Counted from the stretch's first letter, positions 16,960 to 26,283 are shown. The stretch is 64,000 nucleotides of DNA from Alishewanella longhuensis (GCF_014653435.1 NZ_BNAO01000001.1:779739-843738); one strand, 5' to 3'. The notes: generated by a model not told the origin, from the letters alone. Translations and numbers: made by a program.

Positions 16960-17730
16960 CTAATTATCTGAGCGAGGTAGAGCTTGGGTTGGTTTATAGC
17001 GCTGCAAAATTTTTGCAATGCTGCCATCTTCGGTCATTTGCTGCAAAATTTGCTGTATTTGTTGTGCTAGCTCCGGTTGATGCGGATTTAACGCACAATA
17101 AATGGTATCCGGTTGTGTCCATAGTGTATCCGCTGCTAATCCCTCGCTATCATGTTTTTGCTGATAATACTGAAAAGCTAAGTCTACGGTAAGTGCCGCA
17201 TCAAGCCGTTGTTTCTCTAAACGACCTAAGTTGCTTTCCAAAGAAATCGCATCATCCCGGATCAGTAAGCCTTGCGAAAACATCATATCGAATTCCGGGT
17301 AGCTAAAACCCCGATCCGTGCCGATGCGTTTACCCAGTAAATCAGTCATTTTTTGTATTGCCGGGCTGCTACTGCGCCTGACGATGACTTGCCTCGTACT
17401 AAAAAGCGCCAAACTCCATAATAATTGCTCGGCTTGCTCAACCCAAGCTGGATTTAAAAAGCACGCGATATCAGCATCATCTCGCAGCAACCATTGCTCA
17501 ACCCGGCCGCGCGGTATTGGTAAATACTGCAGCACAAGCTGGTCGCGACTCACTAAAACTTCCAGAATATCTTTGCTTATGCCTCCGGCAAGCACATTGT
17601 TGTTATCGAACATTGCAAATGGCGGCGCATTGGAGTCGCTCACTATAGCCCGAATTACCCTAGCTTCCGCAATGGCAGCTTGAGACGTAGACAAGAAAAA
17701 AAACAGGAGTATAAAGCCGCGCACCGACAC
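16960..17730 (-). CDS. Periplasmic solute-binding family 3-like protein
   Basis: 256 residues with a signal peptide (about 1-22, FILLFFFLSTSQAAIAEA). Resembles the extracellular solute-binding protein family 3 found in amino-acid ABC importers and in many orphan sensor-like proteins of Alteromonadales (motifs SDSNAPPFAMFDNNNVLAGG near the N-terminus and KRIGTDRGFSYPEFDMMF mid-protein). No permease or ATPase gene adjoins it, so it is an orphan. The start is GTG at 17730 with a weak ribosome-binding site; a second GTG two codons later is also possible. Convergent with the S9 gene. Confidence 0.8.
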   Translation of the reverse strand: MSVRGFILLFFFLSTSQAAIAEARVIRAIVSDSNAPPFAMFDNNNVLAGGISKDILEVLVSRDQLVLQYLPIPRGRVEQWLLRDDADIACFLNPAWVEQAEQLLWSLALFSTRQVIVRRSSSPAIQKMTDLLGKRIGTDRGFSYPEFDMMFSQGLLIRDDAISLESNLGRLEKQRLDAALTVDLAFQYYQQKHDSEGLAADTLWTQPDTIYCALNPHQPELAQQIQQILQQMTEDGSIAKILQRYKPTQALPRSDN

Positions 17731-18110
17731 CTCAGATGAATTCCGCTGCAGTTCTTACCTTAGCAGCTGGCGCTTAAAAAACAAGCAGATTAGTCAGCTT
17801 ATTTCGAATTAACTAAAACAGTAATCTGTAAAGTTGGGTTGGCACTTCTTATGCAATGCCTGACTTAGTCGCTTCACTAAATTAGCAGTGCGTAAAGGTA
17901 GTGACCTTTATTCAATCATCGGCTTTATATTAGTTAAGAATGGCGACTTTAACCTCTTGTCTTTTGATACAGTTAGGTTCCTTATACGTAGTAATTTGCT
18001 GTGAAGTAACAAACTCAGGTATGCTGCAAATTACCAGCATATTGTTGTTACTTTTGGATAGCGTTTGGATAGTGCATTTTCAACGTGGCTAACGTGAGCA
18101 GAGGTACCAC
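17731..18110. other. 380-base intergenic region
   Basis: Divergent gap between the solute-binding protein and the GGDEF-EAL gene; presumably holds both promoters. A short seven-base inverted repeat (17786-17792 / 17822-17828) is present but unconvincing. No open frame or RNA recognised. Confidence 0.5.
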
Positions 18111-20336
18111 TTGCAGCAATGGCTTAATCAATTAACCGATTTCAATATGCGGCTAACGCTGGCTGTCGTCATTTTTATTGTCTTTCTTTTTAGTTTTTTT
18201 GTTTACGTTGAAGCCGAACGTGCCATCGATAAAGCCCATAATATGCGCTTACAATCCTTCTTATTAGCTGATGAGTTACGACAATCCTCTGACGATTTAA
18301 CTCGCATGGTGCGGACATACGCCGTTACAGGCGAAGAACGCTATCGGCAGCATTTTGATGAAATCTTTGCGATAAGAAATGGTCAGTCTCCGAGACCTGA
18401 AAACTATCACTTCATTTATTGGGATTTGGTTGATGCTGCTAACCAGCGGCCCAGGCCTTTTGCTGAACCTGAAGCCTTGCTTGATCGCATGCGCAGAGTT
18501 GGCTTCACGGAAGTTGAGCTTTCCCAATTGGTCTCAGCAAAGCAAGCTTCGGACAATTTAGCTGCGATAGAGCAGCAGGCCATGCAATGGGTGGCCAGTG
18601 GCGAACTCTTACTACGCGATCAGGCGCTAACCATGTTACATGATGAGGCTTATCACCAGGCGAAAGCAGGTATTATGCAACCTATTGATCAGTTGTATAG
18701 CATGATGAGTGTTCGGACCTATAAGGCCGTGAGTCAGGCGGAGCGACAAGCATGGCGCTTACGTTGGGTATTTATCGCGCTTGGGTTAATGCTGGCATTG
18801 TTCTTATGGCATCTAAAACGACGCGAGTTAGCTATTTTAGGCGCGCCGGTTACTGAGTTATATCAGCGTATTATCGCGCTAGGACACGGTGATTTCAGCA
18901 CAAAAATAGAGGTCCCAAAGGGAAGAGAAAATACTGTCTTAGGGTGGCTAGCTGAAACCCGCCGTCGGCTCTATCACTTAGATCATACCAGGCAGTTGGC
19001 CCAGCACCGGTTAGAGCATATTGCCCACTACGATTTACTCACTGGTTTACCCAATCGTATTTTGTTAGCGGAGCTGCTTCAGCAGCGGGTGCAAGCTGCA
19101 AAACAAGATGTCACGCTATTAGTCGTGGCGTTTGTTGATTTGGATGGATTTAAAGTAGTTAATGATCGTTATGGCCATGAGTTCGGCGACGAGGTATTGA
19201 AGTCACTAAGTAGACGTTTATCTAGCCTGATAGGAGATCAGAATATTTTAGCAAGGATAAGTGGTGATGAATTTGTATTTCTTATTAGTACTGTCACAGA
19301 GCGATCAGAATGCCAACCCCTGCTACAGCAAGCACTCAGTGCTTTAGCAAGTCCGGTTAATATTTCAGGCACTTATGTGCATTTATCCGCGAGTATAGGG
19401 GTCAGCTTTTATCCCCAAACACAGGATATTGCTCCAGAGCAATTACTGCGCCAAGCTGACCAAGCAATGTACGCAGCTAAACAGGCCGGCAAAAATCGGC
19501 TTTGTCTGTTTGATGCTGAGGCAGATCAACATGCGCGTGGGGTGCTAAAGAGTGTTGATGATATTCGTTCAGGGCTTGCTCGGGACGAGTTCGTGTTGTT
19601 CTATCAACCTAAAGTTAATTTAAAAACGGGTGAATGTATTGGGGTTGAAGCCTTGATCCGTTGGCAGCATCCGGAAAAAGGTTTGTTGGCACCAGGCCTG
19701 TTTTTACCTTTGATAGAGCAACATGAATTAGGGGTGCAATTAGGACAGTGGGTAATCGCAGAGGCATTCAGACAATATATGTTGTGGCAACAGCATGATA
19801 TTCAGATGGCGATATCAGTTAATATCGCTGCTAACCACCTGCAACAGGCTAATTTTGCTGAACAACTTAAACAGATATGTCACCAGTTCCCAGCTGTTCC
19901 GCCAAGTATGTTGGAGCTGGAAATCGTAGAAACCAGTGCCCTGCAAGACATTGATTATATTTTAGGCACTATGAAATCCTGTGCTGCCTTGGGGGTAACT
20001 TTTTCTCTGGACGATTTTGGCACCGGTTACTCGTCGTTGTCCTATCTGAAACGCTTGCCGATTAGTACCTTAAAGCTAGATCAGAGCTTTGTACGCGATA
20101 TCCTCACAGATATTGATGATTTAGCCATTTTACAAGGTGTTAGCGGGCTGGCTGAAGCCTTTAAACTTGCGACCATTGCCGAGGGCGTCGAAACGGATGC
20201 ACATATCAAAAAACTGCTGGAAATTGGCTATTATTTTGGTCAAGGCTACGGCATCGCCAGGCCTATGCCTGCTGAGCAATTTCCTATTTGGTTAACCAAT
20301 AGAACCATAGCCAAAGCGGGCCTTCTGGATTACTAA
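18111..20336 (+). CDS. GGDEF-EAL c-di-GMP protein with degenerate SGDEF
   Basis: 741 residues: two transmembrane helices (about 13-31 and 218-237) enclosing a periplasmic sensor region of roughly 185 residues, a HAMP-like linker, a GGDEF domain (about 300-460) and an EAL domain (about 485-735). The GGDEF signature reads SGDEF (384-388) and no RxxD inhibitory site is seen, so cyclase activity is uncertain. The EAL domain looks active: EAL at 513-515 and DDFGTGYSSL at 634-643. Net role is more likely c-di-GMP breakdown. The start is TTG at 18111 with AGAGG upstream; an in-frame stop just upstream rules out a longer form, and ATG 18147 would shorten it by 12 residues. Confidence 0.92.
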   Translation: MQQWLNQLTDFNMRLTLAVVIFIVFLFSFFVYVEAERAIDKAHNMRLQSFLLADELRQSSDDLTRMVRTYAVTGEERYRQHFDEIFAIRNGQSPRPENYHFIYWDLVDAANQRPRPFAEPEALLDRMRRVGFTEVELSQLVSAKQASDNLAAIEQQAMQWVASGELLLRDQALTMLHDEAYHQAKAGIMQPIDQLYSMMSVRTYKAVSQAERQAWRLRWVFIALGLMLALFLWHLKRRELAILGAPVTELYQRIIALGHGDFSTKIEVPKGRENTVLGWLAETRRRLYHLDHTRQLAQHRLEHIAHYDLLTGLPNRILLAELLQQRVQAAKQDVTLLVVAFVDLDGFKVVNDRYGHEFGDEVLKSLSRRLSSLIGDQNILARISGDEFVFLISTVTERSECQPLLQQALSALASPVNISGTYVHLSASIGVSFYPQTQDIAPEQLLRQADQAMYAAKQAGKNRLCLFDAEADQHARGVLKSVDDIRSGLARDEFVLFYQPKVNLKTGECIGVEALIRWQHPEKGLLAPGLFLPLIEQHELGVQLGQWVIAEAFRQYMLWQQHDIQMAISVNIAANHLQQANFAEQLKQICHQFPAVPPSMLELEIVETSALQDIDYILGTMKSCAALGVTFSLDDFGTGYSSLSYLKRLPISTLKLDQSFVRDILTDIDDLAILQGVSGLAEAFKLATIAEGVETDAHIKKLLEIGYYFGQGYGIARPMPAEQFPIWLTNRTIAKAGLLDY

Positions 20337-20367
20337 GCTATCTCTCTTGCTGATAGTATTTGGCTTA

Positions 20368-21282
20368 TTAATCAGGCAATGGAATAAACTCCTCTTCATC
20401 ACCTGGCACTTTTGGAAAACGTCCTGCCCGCCAATCCTCTTTGGCTTGCTCTATGCGTGCTTTGCTGCTGGAAACAAAGTTCCAGTCGATATAGCGCTGA
20501 CCAATAGTTTCACCGCCCACTAAGGCGATACGGGTATCGGTTTTAGCCAGGATGCAGACACCTTCAGCAGGGCGCAGCACCACTAATTGATGCGCGCTGA
20601 CCTGCGTATCCTGCAGGCTTATTTCGCCTTTGGCAACGTAAAGGCCACGTTCGGCAGCATTGGGTAAGATCAGTTGTTGACCAGCTTTTAAATCCGCTTC
20701 GATATACAAGGTTTCAAAAAAGGTTTTTACCGGTGAGCTTACCCCATAAGCCTGGCCAATCAGTACCCGTACTGGCACATCGGCAATTTCCAAGGCAGGG
20801 ATGCTGGCCGAGGGATAGTGATAGAATGCCGGCTCAGTTTCTTCGTCCGCTTCCGGTAAGGCTAACCACAATTGCAAACCATGGAGGCTGTGTGGCACGC
20901 TATTGATCTCGGGTCTTTCGCGTTCAGAGTGCACTATGCCTTTCCCGGCTACCATCAGGTTGATATCACCCGGACGAATGGCCTGATCACTGCCAAGGGA
21001 ATCACGATGCAGAATTTCGCCGGTAAATAAATAAGTAACCGTAGCCAGGTTGATATGCGGATGCGGCCTGACATTAACGCCCTCACCCGCAGGAAAATGT
21101 GCCAGGCCCATCTCATCGAAGAAAATCCAGGGGCCAATGCTGCGACGCTCGCGCACAGGCAAGCAGCGACGTACCGAGAAGCCGCCAAGATCTTTGGCTC
21201 GGGGTTCAATAATCAGTTCAATAGCGTCACAGCCTGTGGTGATTGTGCAATCAGCATCTGTATCGGTTGTGTTAGTGCTCAT
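20368..21282 (-). CDS. Pirin family protein (second)
   Basis: 304 residues from ATG 21282 (AGAGAGG upstream); the frame continues to 21504 but that part reads like non-coding. The N-terminal cupin has the pirin metal motif HPHINLATVTYLF and the hallmark NLMVAGKGIVHSER; the C-terminal cupin ends with IDWNFVSSSKARIEQAKEDW, typical of the YhhW/pirin group with a long tail. Its sequence differs clearly from the pirins at 11027 and 30916, so these are old paralogues rather than recent copies. Biochemical role not known; metal-binding and redox or quercetinase-like activity is known for family members. Confidence 0.92.
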   Translation of the reverse strand: MSTNTTDTDADCTITTGCDAIELIIEPRAKDLGGFSVRRCLPVRERRSIGPWIFFDEMGLAHFPAGEGVNVRPHPHINLATVTYLFTGEILHRDSLGSDQAIRPGDINLMVAGKGIVHSERERPEINSVPHSLHGLQLWLALPEADEETEPAFYHYPSASIPALEIADVPVRVLIGQAYGVSSPVKTFFETLYIEADLKAGQQLILPNAAERGLYVAKGEISLQDTQVSAHQLVVLRPAEGVCILAKTDTRIALVGGETIGQRYIDWNFVSSSKARIEQAKEDWRAGRFPKVPGDEEEFIPLPD

Positions 21283-21457
21283 GCTAATGCCTCTCTTTTT
21301 GCTATTAGAACATCCAGAGTAGGCGACCAGCAGCAGAAGTACAAGCGCTAAGCTCTGAATACAAAGCCAAAGATCCGCAGATGGTATTTTAAAACTTGCT
21401 GGGAATATATGTTTTATATATGATTCGTATATTGCTAACCAAGTCTGGTAAGAACCA

Positions 21458-21676
21458 ATGGGTATTGTAAAAATTGATGAAGCACTGCACGAGGAAGTGC
21501 GCAAAGCGAGCTCCGCTATGTCGCGCTCTATTAACGCTCAGGCCGAGTTTTGGCTAAAACTGGGCATGTTAGCGGAGCTCTATCCCACACTTAGTTATCA
21601 GCAGTTGCATTTAAAGTTACTGCGTCAGGTCGATTTTAAACTGGCGGAGGTCGCGCATGAGCAGGGTGCCGCTTAA
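21458..21676 (+). CDS. ParD-like antitoxin-type protein
   Basis: 72 residues beginning MGIVKIDEALHEEVRKAS, with the features of the ParD-like ribbon-helix-helix family: a short N-terminal beta strand followed by two helices (MSRSINAQAEFWLKLG). These normally bind DNA as dimers and neutralise a toxin. No ParE toxin is nearby; instead the gene overlaps the methionine aminopeptidase gene by 20 bases, a pair seen in other Proteobacteria. It may autoregulate that unit. Start by ATG; upstream GGTAAGAA is only a weak ribosome-binding site. Confidence 0.8.
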   Translation: MGIVKIDEALHEEVRKASSAMSRSINAQAEFWLKLGMLAELYPTLSYQQLHLKLLRQVDFKLAEVAHEQGAA

Positions 21677-22457
21677 AGGCAGTGCGGAGTTGGCTTTACA
21701 GCGCCAGGCTGGGCAATTATTAGCTCAGGTATTTGCCTATTTAGATAAGCAGATTGAAAGCGGTATCTCGACCATGCAAATCAATGATTTAGTCGAGCGC
21801 TATGTTGTAGATGAGCTACAGGCGCGCCCGGCCAGCAAAGGACAGTATGGTTTTGCTTATGTGCTGAATAGCTCAGTGAATGACGTGGTCTGTCATGGCG
21901 TACCCTCGACAACACAGTTACTGCGCGATGGCGATATCGTCAATATCGATATCACCTTGGAAAAACACGGCTTTATTGCTGACTCTAGCAAAATGTATGC
22001 AATAGGTGCCATCAGCCCTGCAGCGAAACAATTAATGAACGTTTGTTATCAAGCTTTATGGCAAGGGATCCAAACGGTTAAACCTGGCGCCAGGCTGGGC
22101 GATATTGGCGCAGCCATTCAGCAGTGTGCCGAGCAACACGGTTATACGGTAGTGCGGGAGTTTTGCGGGCACGGTATAGGTACCGAAATGCATGAAGAGC
22201 CGCAGGTGCTGCATTATGGTAAGGCGGGTACGGGCTTACTGCTACAACCGGGTATGGTATTTACGATAGAGCCGATGCTTAATCAGGGCACGGCCAAAGT
22301 CAAAACCAAAAAAGATGGCTGGACTGTGGTGACCCGCGATAAAAAGCTGTCGGCGCAGTGGGAGCACACGGTTGCCGTAACTGCTACCGGCGTTGAGGTG
22401 TTAACACTGCGACCAGAGGAACCCTTTTGGCCGCAGTATGCTGCTGTCTCAGTTTAA
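21657..22457 (+). CDS. map: Type I methionine aminopeptidase
   Basis: 266 residues; removes the initiator Met from new proteins. All metal ligands are present with numbering one higher than in E. coli Map: D98, D109, H172, E205, E236, plus substrate-binding H80 (CHGVP). The gene begins inside the ParD-like gene (20-base overlap), so translation is coupled. Whether this is the only Map in the genome or a second, regulated copy cannot be told here; the usual housekeeping map sits next to rpsB, which is not in this window. A bidirectional terminator begins at its stop codon. Confidence 0.94.
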   Translation: MSRVPLKGSAELALQRQAGQLLAQVFAYLDKQIESGISTMQINDLVERYVVDELQARPASKGQYGFAYVLNSSVNDVVCHGVPSTTQLLRDGDIVNIDITLEKHGFIADSSKMYAIGAISPAAKQLMNVCYQALWQGIQTVKPGARLGDIGAAIQQCAEQHGYTVVREFCGHGIGTEMHEEPQVLHYGKAGTGLLLQPGMVFTIEPMLNQGTAKVKTKKDGWTVVTRDKKLSAQWEHTVAVTATGVEVLTLRPEEPFWPQYAAVSV

Positions 22458-22483
22458 AAGTAAGCGGGCGCTTACTTTTATTT
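22456..22483. terminator. Bidirectional terminator, map / ccoG
   Basis: Eleven-base stem AAAAGTAAGCG/CGCTTACTTTT (22456-22466 / 22469-22479) between the convergent map and ccoG genes; T-runs on both strands make it work in both directions. Confidence 0.8.
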
Positions 22484-22486
22484 GGT

Positions 22487-23848
22487 TTAGCGCGGATAAT
22501 AAAACCGGCTGCTGGCATTAACGGTTTCGCCACTGACGATATCGGTAAGCTGTAAGGTAAAGGGGCTATAAGCCCCAGTGGCCGCGTCGGCTACCGCAAT
22601 ACTGATAATATGTTGCCGTTGCTCGGCCGGGTTTAGGCTAATCAGGTTGCTACCAATCAGTTGCGGTGTGCTAAGCCCGTTTATGTGCAGCTGATACTGC
22701 CTGGCTTGTTGCTGCTTATTACTGATATGCAGGGTAAAAGTATTTTCGGTTATCCCCTCGCTGGTGACGCGAAACAGCGCTTGCCGATCACGGCTGATAC
22801 TGAGCTCAGTGTTTTGCCATTGATAGCCCCAGCCAACAATGGCCAGTAGGGTTAACGCTAAAGCGCTGCTATAGCCCAGGTGACGGCGCCACGGCGATTG
22901 CTCAGCGGGCTCGCCCTGATAACGGATCAGCCCAGTGGGGTAATTAAAATGCCGCATTGTTTGATCACAAGCATCAATACAGAGACCGCAATTAATACAT
23001 TCGTATTGTAAGCCCTGCCGGATATCAATACCCACCGGACACACCTGTACGCATAATTCACAATCGACACAGTCGCCCAGTCCTGCTGCTTTGGCTTGCT
23101 GGCGTTTACGGGCGCCACGCTGTTCGCCCCGTGCGGCATCATAAGTGACCAGCTTAGTGGCAGTTTCAAACATAGCCGATTGAAAACGGGCATAAGGGCA
23201 CATATGCAGGCACATTTTTTCGCGAATTAGCCCGGCGTTAATATAAGTGCAGGCGGTAAAAAACCAGACCCAGCCATACACTGTCGCCGAGCTGTTGAGG
23301 CTAAAAAAATCGCTGTAAAGACTGCGGACAGGCACAAAATAAGCGATAAACACCAGGGCGCTAAATAGTGATACCAGTAACCAGCTACTGTGCTTCAGCA
23401 CCTTTTTCGTTATTTTTACAGCGTGCCAGGGGGCTTTGTCTAGCGCCTTACTCTGGCTATGGCTACCTTCAATCCGCCGCTCCAGCCAAACAAAGAGTAA
23501 GGTCCAAACAGTTTGCGGGCAGGTATAGCCGCACCAAACCCGGCCGTAGAGTTTCGTTAGGTAAAATAAGGCGAAGGCCGCCAGAGTAAATAACAGGGCA
23601 ATAATGAGGAGATCCTGTGGTACTAAAACCTGACCAAAGATAAAGAAGCGCTGCTGTGCTACATCCAGCTGTATTGCCTGCATGCCCTGATAGTTAAGCC
23701 AAGGCAATAATACAAATAGCAGCATTAACACTGTGCCTAAGCTGCGTCGGATCCGCTGAAAGTAGCCTTGTTGCTCACGGATATAAATTTTCCCGCTACT
23801 GTCTTTGGTGCTGAAAATAATCTGTTCGGGGGCTGGACGTTGCTGCAT
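22487..23848 (-). CDS. ccoG: Cytochrome oxidase assembly protein CcoG (FixG/RdxA)
   Basis: 453 residues from ATG 23848, which has AAAGG 8 bases upstream; a TTG ten codons earlier (23878) is an alternative start. Polyferredoxin-like membrane protein that reduces copper during maturation of cbb3 oxidase. Seen: several transmembrane helices (about 35-55, 80-100, 150-170, 185-205, 330-350), the WCGYTCPQTVW motif, and two 4Fe-4S clusters (CVDCELCVQVCPVGIDI and CINCGLCIDAC). The ccoNOPQ genes it serves are not in this window, so it is detached from them. Convergent with map; its upstream gap is shared with the MocR gene. Confidence 0.94.
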   Translation of the reverse strand: MQQRPAPEQIIFSTKDSSGKIYIREQQGYFQRIRRSLGTVLMLLFVLLPWLNYQGMQAIQLDVAQQRFFIFGQVLVPQDLLIIALLFTLAAFALFYLTKLYGRVWCGYTCPQTVWTLLFVWLERRIEGSHSQSKALDKAPWHAVKITKKVLKHSSWLLVSLFSALVFIAYFVPVRSLYSDFFSLNSSATVYGWVWFFTACTYINAGLIREKMCLHMCPYARFQSAMFETATKLVTYDAARGEQRGARKRQQAKAAGLGDCVDCELCVQVCPVGIDIRQGLQYECINCGLCIDACDQTMRHFNYPTGLIRYQGEPAEQSPWRRHLGYSSALALTLLAIVGWGYQWQNTELSISRDRQALFRVTSEGITENTFTLHISNKQQQARQYQLHINGLSTPQLIGSNLISLNPAEQRQHIISIAVADAATGAYSPFTLQLTDIVSGETVNASSRFYYPR

Positions 23849-23911
23849 TGTCGGGACCTTTAGTCTGGTCTGGCTCAAATTGCCGCCAGTGTAGCCACCC
23901 CATAAAAATCA

Positions 23912-23949
23912 ATACAGATACAATAAATTAAATTAGAATAGATACAGAT
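23912..23949. promoter_or_regulatory. Direct repeats, possible MocR operator
   Basis: ATACAGAT occurs at 23912-23919 and 23942-23949, exactly 30 bases (about three helical turns) apart, between divergent ccoG and the MocR gene. Direct-repeat operators spaced like this are known for MocR/PdxR-type regulators. The binding is inferred. Confidence 0.4.
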
Positions 23950-23969
23950 TTGCCGTTTTGGAGAGCGTT

Positions 23970-25376
23970 ATGGCAGGTAATTTTCGCTACCAGCAACTTG
24001 CGCAACAACTACAGCATTTGCTAACAGCAGGCTACTGGCAGGCAGGTGAGCGCTTACCATCCATTCGGGCTTTATGCCAGCAGTATCAGTCGTCGCTGGC
24101 TACGGTGCAACATGCATTACATCAGTTAGAGGCGCAGGGTTTACTCGAAGCCAGGGCACGCTCGGGTTACTATGTTCGCTCACCACAGGTTGCGATGGTA
24201 ACGGCAAGTGCACTGCCAGAGCTGGGGCGTCCGGCCCCAGTAACGGTGCCAGAATTGTTTTTCGATATTATGAATCGCAGTGCCGCCTTTGATATTCAAC
24301 CACAAGGCCCAGTGGTTAAGTTACCGCATTTGACCTTATTACACCGCTTGCTAAGCAGAACCTTACGTGAGCAGGGTACGCGTTATGCGCTACATTACGA
24401 TGAACCTTTAGGGTTGACTGCGTTAAGGGAGCAACTTGCTTTGCATTATCGGCAGTGCGGTTTGCGGCTCGACAATAATGAACTGTGCGTTACTGCCGGG
24501 TGTCAGCATGCGCTATTTCTGGCCTTGCAGGCCGTATGTCGGCCAGGGGATATCGTCGCGGTTGAGCATCCGGCATTTTATGGTGTGCTGCAATTATTGC
24601 AACAATTGCAATTGCAGGTACTGGAAATACCTACTGATCACGACGGCATGGATATAACAGCGTTGCAGCACGCATTGGCTAGCTGGCCGATTAAAGCCTG
24701 TGTGGTTACACCCGCTTACGCTACGCCAACAGGGGCTTGTATGGTAGAAACCAGGCAGCAGCAACTATTGGTTTTGGCCAGTGTTTACGACTTTGCCATT
24801 ATTGAAGACGATATTTATGGCGATCTGGGCTTTTATCAACGACCAGCCCCCCTAAAAAGCCTGGATACTGAGCAACGCGTGATCTTATGCAGCTCGTTTT
24901 CTAAATCCTTGTCACGAGATCTTCGTATCGGCTGGATTGCCGCCGGGCGCTGGCAGCAGCAAGTAGCCCGTTTAAAGTTAGTTAGCCAACTGGCCGGCAG
25001 CCAAAGTGTGCAGCAAGCATTAGCGTTGTTTCTGGCGCAGGGGCACTATAAAAGGCATTTGCAGCATTACCGTATACAGTTGCAGCACCAGCGTGATCAG
25101 GTGTTACAAGCGTTACAGCGCTATTGGCCTGAGGCAAATTACACAATACCACAGGGCGGTTTAGCCTTGTGGTTAGTGTTGCCTGAAACGGTAAATTGCA
25201 CTGCGGCCTATAGCCAGTGTTTGCAGCAGGGGATAGTGCTTACTCCCGGTGCGTTGTTTTCCAGTAGTGGCCAGTTTCAGCATTGCTTGCGTTTAAGTTT
25301 TGCTAATCCGATGCTCGGTAACAGGTTAGCGGCACTGCAAACGCTGGCGCAGTTGTTTAGCGCTAAAAGCGCGTAG
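23970..25376 (+). CDS. MocR family (GntR-aminotransferase) regulator
   Basis: 468 residues from ATG 23970, with GGAGAG 6 bases upstream. An N-terminal GntR-type winged helix (about 1-72: RLPSIRALCQQYQSSLATVQHALHQLEAQG) is fused to a fold-type-I PLP aminotransferase-like domain (about 110-465). The PLP lysine is in CSSFSKSLSRDLRIGW and the Asp/Tyr pair in IIEDDIYGDLG. MocR proteins are PLP- or amine-responsive regulators, not active transaminases in most cases. The target cannot be told; neither neighbour is a pyridoxine or GABA gene. Autoregulation through the direct repeats upstream is plausible. Confidence 0.9.
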   Translation: MAGNFRYQQLAQQLQHLLTAGYWQAGERLPSIRALCQQYQSSLATVQHALHQLEAQGLLEARARSGYYVRSPQVAMVTASALPELGRPAPVTVPELFFDIMNRSAAFDIQPQGPVVKLPHLTLLHRLLSRTLREQGTRYALHYDEPLGLTALREQLALHYRQCGLRLDNNELCVTAGCQHALFLALQAVCRPGDIVAVEHPAFYGVLQLLQQLQLQVLEIPTDHDGMDITALQHALASWPIKACVVTPAYATPTGACMVETRQQQLLVLASVYDFAIIEDDIYGDLGFYQRPAPLKSLDTEQRVILCSSFSKSLSRDLRIGWIAAGRWQQQVARLKLVSQLAGSQSVQQALALFLAQGHYKRHLQHYRIQLQHQRDQVLQALQRYWPEANYTIPQGGLALWLVLPETVNCTAAYSQCLQQGIVLTPGALFSSSGQFQHCLRLSFANPMLGNRLAALQTLAQLFSAKSA

Positions 25377-25398
25377 CAATGATAAAAGTGTCTGTTAA

Positions 25399-26283
25399 TT
25401 AAAGCTCATTACTCAGATAGCGTAAATGTCCCAAAAAGCTGCGGGCTACTGGCCCTAAGGTATCAGCATCATTAAAATTCAGATAAAAGGTGTAAGTGCG
25501 GCTGGCGCCTCTGGGTAATAGCAGTGGCAACAGCTCGCCATTATCCAGATAAGGCTGCACAGCATGGCGCGGCAGCCAGGCAAATCCCAGGTTTTTGCGC
25601 AGTAACTCCACTGAGGTTGCAATATGACTTACCGTCCAACGCTGCTCTGAACCCAGCCAGCCAACATCTTTCTTTTGTTGCTGAGCGGAATCGCGTAGCA
25701 CAATTTGCCGGCAGTGTTTTAATTCTTCCAATTCCAGTTCGCGTCTGGGTTGACTCAGCGGATGTTGAGCGCCCGCCACTGCCACAAATTCTATCTGGCA
25801 AATGTCTTCGCTAAGGTTGTCTGGCAAAGTAAAAGGTGAAATGGCAATTTCGGCTTTGCCCTGACTTAATAACTCGTTAGCGCCAGATAAAATGGTCTCT
25901 AACAGTTCGATACGGATCAGCGGATATTCTGCCGAAACCGCCGCTAAGGTTTGATAGAGCATATCTCGGGGAAAGGCTTCATCTATCGCAATTGCCAGTT
26001 GTGACTCGACTCCGGCTTTCAAATTAAGCGCCACATTTTCCATGCGATCCGCTTCGGCCAGTAAAAAATTAATACGCCTAAGCAGTTGCTCGCCGGCTGC
26101 GGTAAGTTGGGTTTTACGGCCCTCTACCTGTAGCAGGGTAACACCAAGCATTTCCTCCAGCTTATGCACGGCATGATGCACGCTAGACTGGCTTTTATAC
26201 ACGACTTCGGCAGCCTGATGAAAACCACCGTGATCGGCCACGGCTTTAAACATACGCCATTGTTCGAGTGTTGAACGTGCCAT
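25399..26283 (-). CDS. LysR family transcriptional regulator
   Basis: 294 residues: N-terminal winged helix (about 1-60, FKAVADHGGFHQAAEVVYKSQ, VHHAVHKLEEMLGVTL) and an effector domain. GGAGCTG precedes ATG. It follows doxX on the same strand but a terminator with a T-run lies between (26294-26332), so it probably has its own promoter or is read through weakly. In E. coli a LysR protein (YhaJ) controls a DoxX gene and sits next to a pirin gene; the same kinds of gene are close together here. Its likely operator is the palindrome at 26929, upstream of doxX. Confidence 0.9.
   Translation of the reverse strand: MARSTLEQWRMFKAVADHGGFHQAAEVVYKSQSSVHHAVHKLEEMLGVTLLQVEGRKTQLTAAGEQLLRRINFLLAEADRMENVALNLKAGVESQLAIAIDEAFPRDMLYQTLAAVSAEYPLIRIELLETILSGANELLSQGKAEIAISPFTLPDNLSEDICQIEFVAVAGAQHPLSQPRRELELEELKHCRQIVLRDSAQQQKKDVGWLGSEQRWTVSHIATSVELLRKNLGFAWLPRHAVQPYLDNGELLPLLLPRGASRTYTFYLNFNDADTLGPVARSFLGHLRYLSNEL

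Noticed and set aside
17786-17828. CAGATTA/TAATCTG inverted repeat
   Set aside because: Short, A+T-rich and widely spaced; expected by chance.
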